This document shows, piece after piece, positions 1 to 10,081 of a stretch of DNA of 64,000 nt. Each line of letters begins with the position of its first letter. Within the stretch, counting starts at the first letter, position 1. The notes below the pieces were generated by a model. It made no database searches, was not told where the DNA came from, and was given only the letters and a program-made list of their open reading frames with translations. This stretch comes from Isoetes taiwanensis. Its lineage: Eukaryota > Streptophyta > Lycopodiopsida > Isoetales > Isoetaceae. The stretch is taken from assembly GCA_021234155.1 (NCBI GenBank), contig JAJEKV010000021.1, positions 17,533,710 through 17,597,709 of the forward strand, written 5' to 3'. The position numbers and the translations under genes are program-made.

Positions 1-1365
1 TCTAAGCTGGTCCAACAATAATACCAACTCTTTGATAGTTTCCAAACTTATGTAGCAAAAGAGTTTAAGCACACAACGATGAAGATATTGTCAGTACGCA
101 AGCAATAGTTTATGCTGGAATATTAACAGATTGCGGCGAAATATGTTTGCAAGAATTTGTCAAACTCCTTGCATCTTAAAATGACTTCTAATGCCACAAG
201 AGCAATGAGTCACATAAAAACAGTCTTTTGCTCATCCTTGTTTTAGATCGATCAGAAACCGCATATTCAACTGAGCTCCCTTATATACCTAGTTCTATTC
301 CAATAAGTAAAATCTAAAACACGAGGAATAACTTCCGAGATTCTTTTATTTAGGTCCTGGATAACATCTTATAGCTTATATACATGGTGTAATATGAGTA
401 GGCGGCCTTCACTTCCATGTTATGTGTTGTTAAAGAATATTTCTGTAGTGGATGTAGCAATATAGTGTCTTGGTGTTTAGTAACACTTACAAGCAGATTA
501 GTTTTCGAACTGGATAACTAGGTAAGTCTCCAAATCTGCTCTAATTGTGATGGTGGAAATTTGTTGCTTTCCATTCCTCATTAGCTTCCCTAACTTGGAG
601 CCCAACTTTCAATGGTTAATTTTAGATATATTCTTTAGCGAGGGTTGGGGCTCAAAGCTCTCCCCAACAAAGTATATGTCATTCTCATGTGCTAATAAAT
701 TTATGTCATTTGCATTTGCATGATGTTGCTTAATCAATACTTTATTTTGTGTTAAATCCGCATAATCTGCTTACACAGTCAAAATTGATCAAAAGGTGAC
801 ATTAAAAGCTTTGAGACTGTTCTGGGTATAGGTTGAAATAAGGTCAATTTTATTTTCGACGAGTCATTTTGCACATATTCTGAGAGAGGTCGTTTTATCT
901 GCACTATAAGATGAATCGTACTAGCTAGATGTGTGTTTTCCTTTATGTTAAGTTTTGAGTTTGTCACTTCGGTTTACGTATCTATCCGCGCCATCTTTTT
1001 CCCGCAGTCTTTTATTAATTTGAGAGGCAACATCGTATCTATACTTGCTTACCTTTAGAAGTACGATGATTGATTTATGTATTTAGGAAAGGTTGTTAGG
1101 CTGTGTTTGCATAAAAAGGAAAGAGGATTTTCTCTAGATTCAATTTTTCGGGGGCGTATACGGGTAATAGACGTAAGTCCTTAGATTTAGTTCTAATAGA
1201 TCTTTGAGTTTGGTTGTTTAGTAAATGGGGCATGGATACATGGTAGCATTTTGATTCATAGGCATCTTTTATCATCCTTAAACAAGGTCGAGATGGGCTA
1301 TAGGAGCTTGTTGGCATCCTTTGAGGCTTACATCTTTTGTCTAAAATTTCCATCATTATGTTAGT
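1..1365. other. no gene seen
   Basis: AT-rich sequence with only short open frames on either strand and no recognisable domain, splice pattern, tRNA or terminal repeat. I see nothing that can be annotated here. Confidence 0.6.
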
Positions 1366-2477
1366 TTGGTAGCTCCATCTCTTCTTGTGTATATCACTAA
1401 TGGATGGTTTAATGGTGCTAAAGTTCTAGATTCAGTTCCTATGGCTGATCAAGCCATATTGAATGAGATCCGCCCTTCCCTCCGCGGTTGCAGAGGGAAA
1501 TGGGTTGCTACTGGTGGACCACTTCCTGCACTTCCTTCTCGCCAAACCCATATATCCTTCGCATCTGAGGCACCTACTGCTTTTGCAATTCCAAACCCTT
1601 CAACCCTCGTTGGAGGCTAACTTGTCTTTGGTTTCATTTGCCACAAGTTTGGGTTTCTCTAGTTTGCCTCCCATGTTTACAGTTGTTGGGCATTCTCGAG
1701 TTGCCCCTCCCATCTCATTTGCACCAGATTCCACTCCACAACCTCCAATATTCTCTCATGCGACAGCCGGTCCCTCCATTGCTTTGAACCATTCTTTGCC
1801 CACTATGGGGAATCCGACACCATCTTCCTTTAGGACCTTCTACCACAGTTGCTTCACCTTCAGATGTTCTCAGATACAGGACTTGTGGTCTTCATTATCT
1901 GCCCAATCTTTTGTCCATGAACAAATTGAGGCACTACGTTGGAGGTGCGGAGCGAACTGCATTTCGATGCCGAATTTTAAGCAAAATCTTCTCGACGCCA
2001 ATATGAGTTTTTATATGCTACTGAGAACATATTTCGTGCATTATTCAAATCATTGAGGAAAGTAAGGTGACCGCGCAACAACACATGAAATTTTTAGTTA
2101 TTGCTAATCGAGAGGGGTACGATGTTGCCTTTAATATTGACGATCATTCTGGCCGTGCTCTTTCTGCTGATGATTCTCGCAAGCTAAAGTTAGCACATCA
2201 AATGCACCAGGAGTGGCGCCCACTCTCATCTAAGCCTATGGCCACTCTTACACCTGCCAGTTCTGCTGCTCCTCAGTCGCAGTTTCCTTCATCACATCGG
2301 GATTCACAGCTACCATCTTGCATTTTTGTGGACGTGTCAACCACCCCATTGAGAGATTCTTTGCACGCAGAATGGGAGGGTCCCTTTTTCCAATTTTCCA
2401 CCTGGGTTTTCGCCACCATATCCCTTAGTTCCAGCTCCAGCACCGGTGTTCCCACGCCCAAATATGTGATGTTGTAG
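1366..2477 (+). other. unrecognised, probably degenerate open frames
   Basis: Two overlapping plus-strand frames (1366-1620 and 1463-2056, the latter 197 residues and rich in Pro/Ser) are followed by a 136-residue frame (2067-2477) that contains a plausible ordered segment around 'AFNIDDHSGRALSADD'. None matches a family I can name. Stops and frame changes between adjacent open stretches suggest a decayed transposon or gene fragment rather than a working gene. This is the only part of the first 3.7 kb with protein-like composition. Confidence 0.2.
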
Positions 2478-3699
2478 TACTGTTGCTTTTGGGATTTGCA
2501 AACTTTGTGCTTTTGGAGTGTGATTCACAAGTTTCTAGTAGTTATTTTCACATTTCCTTTCATGTTGTTTGAGTTTTATATATGTTGCACATGGCTAGTC
2601 TTCAAGGTTTTGGATGGCTTTTTAACTGAGTCTAGTGTCTATGGCTTGGGTAGGATATGTTAGAGGCTCTTGTGATGCATTGTTTCGCTTGTTCTATGTA
2701 TAGAATATTTCTATTTTGTTGGTCATCTCTTTAGGATTCGAGCATGTCGATGGTTGTTTTTTATGGCATCTTGTTAGGAAAGGCACGCATTTGGTTTTTT
2801 AAAATATGCCTTACTACTATCAATCTCTTTTCTATTTTGGGTCTTATAAAGCGTTATTGGTCGATTATGTGTGTTGTAGGACCCATCCTAGAAATTATTA
2901 ATAAGCGTAGTACTAAACAAACAAAACATACTTGCAAATTCGAACATGGTTCTCGAATTAACTAAAAAAACTTGGCAGCATAAAGGTTGTGGTAAGAAAG
3001 TATTTATGACAACGATAATTAGTTTGTCAAATCTTTGAGATGATAATATTGCCAATGTATGTTAAAAAACGATATTCTATATTGATGATAATTTAAAAAT
3101 GTAAGATATAAAATTAGGATAAGCACTATGATTAAAGTAGCATTGGCTTTACAATTGCATAGATGACACATGGTCTTTCCTGACATTAGCAATTGTTTGT
3201 AAGAGAAACTATGCTTATAGTAGTTTTCATAGTGATAGTTAATGCGTGGTAACTTTCGTGAGCAATTGACAATTGTTTGCACTGCAATCTCATGGAGTTA
3301 TTATTTTTGTCAAAACGTAGATTGCTTTATATTTTGGGATGATCGAGCATTGACTTGACATGTAGTTATTGCTAAGGATATTATACGACGTGATTGGAGG
3401 TTGAAAATGATTGGTACAATTTGTATATGAGCTTCATGGTCCATAATGAGCTTGCATGCCATCCTAATGAAGTTATCGATATATTCAATTCTCATCGAAG
3501 CTGCTAATTGCTTTATATTTTGGTCATAAACTAATGCATAGAGTATGTGAACTTGATCATAAACTAACGCATAGAGGTATGTGGACTTTAGAATTATTGG
3601 TTAGAATCAAGGGAATTGTTTATGATCTTCGTGGGCCACAATGCGAGCTTGCGCGCCAATCTATCTCCGAATGATAGGAGACTACCTTTGTTAAGTTCG
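2478..3699. other. no gene seen
   Basis: Non-coding, AT-rich. A short imperfect duplication ('aaactaaYgcatagag') occurs around 3527-3576. Nothing else is supported. Confidence 0.5.
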
Positions 3700-4008
3700 A
3701 GACAATTTACATCAACAAAAACCGACCCTACGTTAGTGCAATCAATCGTGGAACTAATGTATATGAATAAGATGAGATAAGATAAGGTAAGTAAAGGTAA
3801 ATAAGTTAAAAACTTTAACGTCCAAGGAGAGCCCTAGGCCATGGGATGGTACAATGAGTAGTGCATAAGCCCAAATCAGACGAAATGGAAAAGTCCCATC
3901 AAAGAACAAATTAAATCAAAACAAAGAGCCATAAGGCTAAACAAACCAAGGATGATACAATTTGGATTCCAAATCAATAGCAATTTCATCTGGAAAAGAT
4001 GAAAGAAA
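3700..4008 (-). repeat. duplicated 3' flank of the receptor-kinase gene
   Basis: Read on the minus strand, this stretch matches the 3' flank of the intact kinase at about 43104-43340. Shared landmarks are the CTTATTTACCTT/CTTATCTCATCTTATTC pyrimidine-rich run and ATACATTAGTTCCACGATTG. The homology therefore extends past the stop codon, so the two kinase copies arose by duplication of genomic DNA and not by retroposition. Confidence 0.75.
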
Positions 4009-5327
4009 TTACCTACCGAATAATAAGCTAGCGGTGGTGGACCAAGTATTAGAATTTTCATACAAAGTGAAGTTGGGAGTTAATGGGGAGGTGGCATTTT
4101 CTTCATTTGATGATGAAGTGGCGCCACTAGGCACATATAGGGGAATACTTTCCTTGCCTTCAAGCATGAGGACCAATGTAGACATAAGGGGCCTTAGTTG
4201 AGGGTTATCATTAATGCAAACAAGTGCAACCCTAAACATCCTTGTGGCTTCATCCACATCAAACAATCCTTTCAAATTCTTGTCCACAAATTTGTGGATA
4301 TTGTTTCCATAGTTCCACACCTCTCGCATCTCCAAATGCATTAGCCTAGCTCCTGCAAGACTTTCAAATAGAACCACTCCAAAGCTGCAAACATCGCTTT
4401 TCTCATCAATAGCATCCCCATTGCATAGCTCTGGGGATAAATAACCTGGAGTTCCTCTTATTGTGGTCATGAAAACATGAGAGTTTTCTCTTTCCATAAG
4501 TTTGGAAAGGCCAAAATCAGCAACTTTGGGCTCAAAATTTTCTCCTAGAAGGATGTTTTGGGGCTTGAGATCCAGATGGAGGATTTTGTCAGGGCATCCT
4601 TCATGTAAATAAGCAATACCCTTGGCAGCTCCAATTGCTATTTCCATTCTGGTCTTCCAACCCAAGGGAGCAGATTTCTTGCCAGATCTAGAGAACCATT
4701 TGCCATGTACTCATACACCAAAGCTCGGGTAGATTTTCTTGTGCAGAAGCCGAGCAATTGGACAAGATTCAAGTGTCTGGCTCTGCTGAGGATGGAAAGC
4801 TCTGCACAGAAGTCTCGGGCTTCTTGACTTGAATCCTTAAGGATCTTCACAGCCACACATTCCCCATGTGGAAGAATACCCTTGTATACAGTTCCAAAGC
4901 CCCCTACTCCCAGTTTTTCCTTGAACCCATTGCTCAGCTCCTGGAGTTGCTCAAAGGAAAATTTTTTCAGTGTTGATCTTGACAAAGATGAAGCTACAAT
5001 TGGGTCTTCTTCCTCTGCCTTGGTTCCTCTTTTTCTTTTGCAGATTAATATTAAGGCCACAATCATAACTACTATACAAGAGCCTGCCACTGAGGGCAAA
5101 ATAATGATCAACAAGGCATTAATTTCTTTGTAGCATATTTTGATGAAAACATCATAACCACTCTCATTTTTGTACCGAAGAGTGTCTATTTTTTCATATA
5201 GAAAACACTTCCTATTCCTATTTTGGTAAAATGCAGCCTTACATGAAGAATTCGTGCGGCACAGATTCTTACATCTATCTTCATTACTGTTATTATCTGT
5301 AGGAAAGGCACCAGTATTTCTCCAATA

Positions 5328-7697
5328 AGGTGGGGTCCCCGTCAATGGTGACGCCCCCTTCCACGGTGTCACCAGGGACTTATTTCTTGCACGCAGGACT
5401 CACCTCATAGGTCCGTCTAAAGCCCTTAATGTGTGGATTATGGCAGCTCAGGCGAAATCGCATCCTCACGATGACGAACCCTAAAACTGCAATGGCAAAC
5501 CCTAATCTTCATGACGGTTAGGCAGTTGCTTAAGATGGCGATATGCCCGTCTTTAATGGCGCTTCTATTTTGGTCACTGGATTCTTGTAAAACCATGGCA
5601 TCCTATGGTTCAGAGCCTCTTTTTTGCATGGATTTTTCCCAAAAAACCATTGTGCAGCATGTTTTCATTCTTCCCTCCAAAAAGTTGAAGCTTCTTCCTC
5701 GATTTGGCGGCTTTTTCAAATGCAATTCTTTAGGATCAATGAGATGGCGCCCATTTGGCATGATCCCAGCCGGAAATGGGATGGATCATTGACATGGAAT
5801 CTCGAGAACCTTTGATTTTAATTAGCATCCTTCAATGTCTTCATTCTCATGCTGCTTTTCGTATGCCTGCAGGGTATAAATAGACCCAACTGAGGAGGTA
5901 AGCTACCTGTGCTTCTGCAGATGTTTTAGAGTTTCTTCTGGAGGTCATCTTTTCAGAATTGTTCTTCATTTTAGGGCTTGAATCAATCGTTCTGATGATG
6001 CTATTTTTTTGACATCAGAGTTGATCACTATCACCAGCATCTGCTCATTGATCTGCTGGAAATTCATTGATCTCATTATTTTAATCCCATTCTTTTGCTA
6101 CATATGTCACCTCTGAAAAGGCCTCAGTCCTGTGCATGATCCAGAGCTTTTTCTTCAGATTCTAACCTAAAGATGAAGTTGCAGATCCATCCCCTTAACA
6201 ATAAATAGGTCCTCGTGGTTCTGATCTCTGCCAAAAGACTGTTAAGACACCATTTCCTATTGAACTTGGATCCAAAGGAGGAGACAAAGCTCCAAATTAT
6301 CTTCTTTGAGGTGATCTTTGCGGCAGGAGGAGGAAGGTGAATCTTTGTGATCTTGATCAATCTAAATTACAAGGTAAATTCAATTTATTGTGTAATTCTT
6401 CCAAATTTCTGTTTTGTTCTTACATTGCATTTATTCTTATTTGATGGACTTGTTGTCATTGCAGATTTAATTGCTCATCTCTCATCCCTAGTGTTTGTTT
6501 GCTTTTGAGTTGCCAAGCCACCCGACAATATCGCTTCTTACCATTTTGCTATGATTGGTACTTCCACAAACAACTTGGTGCATTTGAAGGTAGTGAACTT
6601 GAATATGTTCGGGAACCACATTTGTGCTCACGGAATGAGCATTTGAGAAAAACATGAATGAATCGAATAACATTTCAAGTTCCATGATTCTTATCTCGAA
6701 ATTTCAGCTTGAGAAAAAGCTCAAGGCTTTGGACGCTTTGTACATTAATGAAGCAAATCATCATTTCAAGAGTTTGGGCCTTTGAGATCAAAAGTGTTTT
6801 ATAATCCTTTCTGCAATATTTCTGCTATACTTATAGCACGATTTCAAATTGTGGCCTCTAGAATGAGGTATGTAACAAGTTGCTTTTCTTCAAGTTTTTT
6901 TTCTTCAAGTTTCTAAATCATTTTGTTGATCTATCTTTCTTTGATAGTTTTGCAATTATATGAATAGAAGAATTCTAGTTGTGAGAATGTTGGTTTTACT
7001 TAAGTGCTCAGCCTTGAAGCTTTGGAGATGATTTGCAGCTTTTAAATGTTAATCACATTTCAGGGATCTTATCTTTGGTTATGCTCTGAATATTGATTAA
7101 TAGATAGGGCTCCTCCAACTTGTATTATTATAAATTCTATGAGTATTATATTCTTACAATTGTTTTTGTGTTCTAACATACTGTCACCATTTTGTTGTTT
7201 GTTTTGCAGGTGCACATAATGGTAATTGGCCATTAAAATGTTCAATAGGGGTTCAAATCCCTTTGATTGCTGTTGTACTTGTTTCTAGGTTAGAGTATTC
7301 AGGTAATACTTAAGATTATTTGGGTTCTACTGTCACTATTGAGGCACATGTACATTACCATGGTATGAATTTACTGTCACCATTCAGGAAAATTACAATC
7401 ACCATTCTGGTCATGCACATCACTATGCCATGATTAGTTTTTCGCCATTAAGGCTCCCTGCCTCACATGAGTTGAATGCACCATTCCAGCCAACCTATCA
7501 CCATTGGGGGGTCTTGACCCCTTGATTTTGAGCGATAATTCTGAAGTGCAGAATTAATTTTAGGATGTAGAAGAACTAGATTTAGGTTCAGCAAGTCCTA
7601 GAGCACATGTTTGTGCAAAAAAATTTGGATTTGACATTGTAATATGAATTTGGCAGTCGATTTATCTTTAAGTTCACCATTGGTGGGGACTCCACCT
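5328..7697. mobile_element. 2.37-kb TIR DNA element inserted in the kinase pseudogene
   Basis: The insertion splits the pseudogene codons that read 'LDYWRN' in the intact copy. The ends are inverted repeats of about 24 bp with 3 mismatches: left AGGTGGGGTCCCCGTCAATG, right (reverse complement) AGGTGGAGTCCCCACCAATG. The empty site CCAATAATC in the intact paralogue shows a TA duplication (or TAA if one end base is assigned differently), which suggests a Tc1/mariner- or Harbinger-type insertion. Many TCACCATT motifs lie in the last 500 bp (for example 7189, 7366, 7398, 7499, 7675), like subterminal transposase-binding repeats. There is no transposase frame, so it is non-autonomous. A 93-residue frame at 5511-5792 is unrecognised. 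Confidence 0.75.
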
Positions 7698-7713
7698 TAA
7701 TCAAGCTCATTCT

Positions 7714-7733
7714 GTGTTACCCCCGGTGTTACC
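7714..7733. other. transposon excision-type footprint
   Basis: GTGTTACC (7714-7721) is repeated at 7726-7733 with CCCG between. The intact paralogue has one copy of the octamer. An 8-bp duplication with a few altered bases between is the usual scar of hAT-type excision. It adds four codons without changing the frame. Confidence 0.6.
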
Positions 7734-8050
7734 ATTTTGCATTTGCCAGAATTGCGCTCAGATTTGAGTCTGCAGCTAGATGTAAAATTGTCTGAATCAA
7801 AAGGCTGTGTATATGAATCATCCAAAACACACCCGGAGCAGCTGTCATTTTTGCAGAGACCATATGTGCCGCAGTAGTCTGGAACAATACAGGCCCCAGT
7901 GGAGAAATTCCGGCTCCACATTTTTGTGATAATTATAACGCCTCTTTCAAGCATGGCCAAGCCAAGACTTCCGTTTTCCATTGGAAAGGTTAAAATCTCA
8001 GCAACAACTGATGCGCCAGTACAATTCACCCAATTAGCCTGCAGATACCC

Positions 8051-8341
8051 TTAACCGGCAGGCCTTTTGATCCGGTTGATCATGGCCGTCTGTTTCAACC
8101 TGGTGATAGCGCAGAATGGGCTGAGTCCTCCGGATTGAGGTGAGAAACAAGCTGAGATGCCTTGGATTCATCTCAGAAACAAGTAGCTCTGCCTTGGTTT
8201 TAGCTTCGGGTCGTGATAAACCAGGCTAGGGGATGATAAACCAGGCTCGGACGCTGATAAACCAGGCTAGGGATGATAAACGAGGCTAGGTGCAGGTATG
8301 GTGCAGGCTTGGTGTTCTTGATCGGCCAGCCTGCCGGTTAA
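8051..8341. mobile_element. small TTAA-flanked inverted-repeat element
   Basis: TTAA at 8051-8054 and 8338-8341 brackets a segment of about 283 bp whose ends are inverted: CCGGCAGGCC on the left and CCTGCCGG on the right. A TTAA duplication is typical of piggyBac/Kolobok-type miniature elements. Inside, at 8213-8290, lie four copies of TGATAAACCAGGCTAGG. It interrupts the lectin-receptor pseudogene next to another inverted repeat (8341-8448); the intact paralogue reads straight through as ATACCCATCC. Confidence 0.55.
8213..8290. repeat. four-copy minisatellite
   Basis: Four imperfect copies of TGATAAACCAGGCTAGG spaced 17-21 bp apart, inside the small TTAA-flanked element. Confidence 0.8.
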
Positions 8342-8448
8342 AGGGGTTAACCACCCCTGCTTGGCTGTTACAGCCTGTAAATGGGCTCGCCCCTCCGGGC
8401 TCGCCCATTTACTGGCTGTAACAGCCTCGCAGGGGTGGTTAACCCCTT
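8341..8448. repeat. 108-bp near-perfect palindrome (snap-back element)
   Basis: The left arm begins AAGGGGTTAACCACCCCTGC and the right arm ends GCAGGGGTGGTTAACCCCTT. The arms are about 51 bp with a 6-7 nt centre (CCTCCGG). It would fold into one long hairpin. It is absent from the intact paralogue, so it was inserted into the kinase copy, probably before or together with the TTAA-type element beside it. Confidence 0.85.
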
Positions 8449-9410
8449 CATCCTGAGAGACGTTACCAATATCAGAACGGATCTGAATGTAGGAGCCGGC
8501 TGAATCACAACAGAAGGCACCAAAGACGGTAGAATTCAAGTATTGGGTGCCGAAGCTCCATTGCTGGTAAACATATTGCAGGTAATACAAAGCAGCTTGG
8601 GATGAGGTTATGTTGAGACTATAATTTCCATCGACGAGGCTGGTATTGCTGCTCAGAACCTGGCCACAAGTCATGTAATTTGTTGGGTAGTTAAAACTGC
8701 TCCAGAGATACGTTTTGCTGATCCAGAAGAGACATGGAACCATAGTTGCTGATTTTGAGTTGGGTGGCAGAGGGCGTGGAGCTATTCCACACAGAAACCC
8801 CTGCCTCATTTTTCAGCACCAAATTTCCGTCCTGTTCAAATCTGACAATCGAATTTTCCTTGAGGGGCCTGTCAAAGGTCCACAGCAGCGCCAAATCGTC
8901 ATCCCACAGTACTATGGCAAGCTGCCAGTGCTTTCTTACCTGCAGAAAAACTAGCTGAAACTTGGTGCCGTCATTTTGCACCCTGCCATCTGCAGCTAGC
9001 TCCGTTTCTATGAACTTCCAATTCCTAATTGTTTGCCCGTCTCCGGTCAATTTGGCAGCCCAATCCCTCTGCACAGTTGATTTGTAAATTATGCCTGATG
9101 TTGAGTGGACATAGCTCCAGGTTGAAGCTAAGAACAGCAGAAATAGTTGCAGCCTCGCCATATTGTATGCTCGCATTCCATAGAAGATTTGCCTATGCAA
9201 GATTTTCTTATTGTACTGCAGATAACTGGCTCGATAGGGTGTTGATAAAATCAAACACCTCCAAAGTCAGAAGCTCAACAGTAGCGTGTAGATTTCATTA
9301 ATGTAGTTGTTGACCTCTAAATTTTACCAGCATTGGGGAAATTTTAGTACCTCTAAATTCATTCGAATGAGAATTAGAAGCGGTCTATATTGCGAAACTG
9401 AGTCAGTGCT

Positions 9411-9847
9411 GGACGTCCGTATTTAGAGTCCGGGATGTGGTATTTTCGGACTTTCTTGGTGGTGTTTCTGGACATCCGTTATCAGCCAGGTGGTATTTTC
9501 GGCCAAAAAAGGTGGTATTTCTGGCCAAAAGGGTGGTATTTCCGGCCAAAAAGTGGTATTTCTGGCCAAAAACCAAGCGCGAAACTGCGCGGCGGAGCTG
9601 AAATCTTTGGCTGGATCGTTCTTGCAGCTCCGTGGACGGCTTGAACTGCTTCAAAAGCCCTTCTAATCACTTTGTCTGCCTCTTTAACGTTAGTTTGATG
9701 AAGAGAGGAAGCGATTTGAGCCCAGATAGAGCCGGATTGATCCAAAAAAGCCCCAAAACAGTTGATTCTGGGCTGATAACAGGAGGCCGGAAATACCACA
9801 AAAAAAGTCCGGAAATACCACATCCCGGACTCTAAATACGGCGGTCC
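9411..9847. mobile_element. 437-bp miniature TIR element with an 8-9 bp target duplication
   Basis: Flanked by GTCAGTGCT (9402-9410) and GTCAGTGCC (9848-9856): eight identical bases plus one mismatch. The ends share a TIR of about 44 bp including CCGTATTTAGAGTCCGGGAT. Next to the left TIR are four or five GTGGTATTTYYGGCCAAAA repeats. The 8-9 bp duplication fits a hAT- or Mutator-type non-autonomous element. It sits about 250 bp upstream of the pseudogene start, between two blocks that match the 5' flank of the intact kinase. Confidence 0.8.
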
Positions 9848-10010
9848 GTCAGTGCCGACATTTTGCCTCATCAGTGCTGATTCCGCTGGAAGTAAGCCAC
9901 AGCCTATTTCTACACCATCTGAACAAGGCATAAACAGTTGGATATTTTAAGTTCCTACTCGGGAATGTGCATCTTCCTTATACAATAATTCATGAAAAGC
10001 TTCCGGAAAC
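9848..10010 (-). repeat. duplicated 5' flank of the receptor-kinase gene
   Basis: Read on the minus strand this matches 40560-40650 upstream of the intact kinase, with GGAAGATGCACATT and ACTTAAAATATC as landmarks. It marks the promoter-side limit of the duplication. Confidence 0.7.
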
Positions 10011-10081
10011 TTTCCTGCCATATGCACCAATGCAACCCGATTTTTTTTTTTCCAATCCATCCATCGAGCGCCCACTTTATT

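Larger units (their letters stand above)
4009..9161 (-). pseudogene. G-type lectin receptor-like kinase pseudogene, inverted copy of 40715-43102
   Basis: Inverted paralogue of the intact kinase. Homologous blocks run from the signal peptide (ATG at 9161, MARLQLF) through the B-lectin region, then the S-locus/EGF-like Cys cluster (about 8040-7730), then the PAN-like region, transmembrane segment and kinase (about 5325-4009). Lesions visible by comparison: a 2-bp loss near 8698 (TCTCTGGAG against TCTCTTTGGAG) that shifts the frame; a composite insertion at 8051-8448; a 12-bp excision-like scar at 7714-7733; a 2.4-kb insertion at 5328-7697; and a 10-bp deletion near 4690 in the kinase ('MANGSLD' then out of frame). 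The kinase still shows GVGGFG, HLDLKPQN, DFG and GTPGY. The coding homology is otherwise very close, so inactivation looks fairly recent. It is not expected to make a receptor. Confidence 0.92.
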
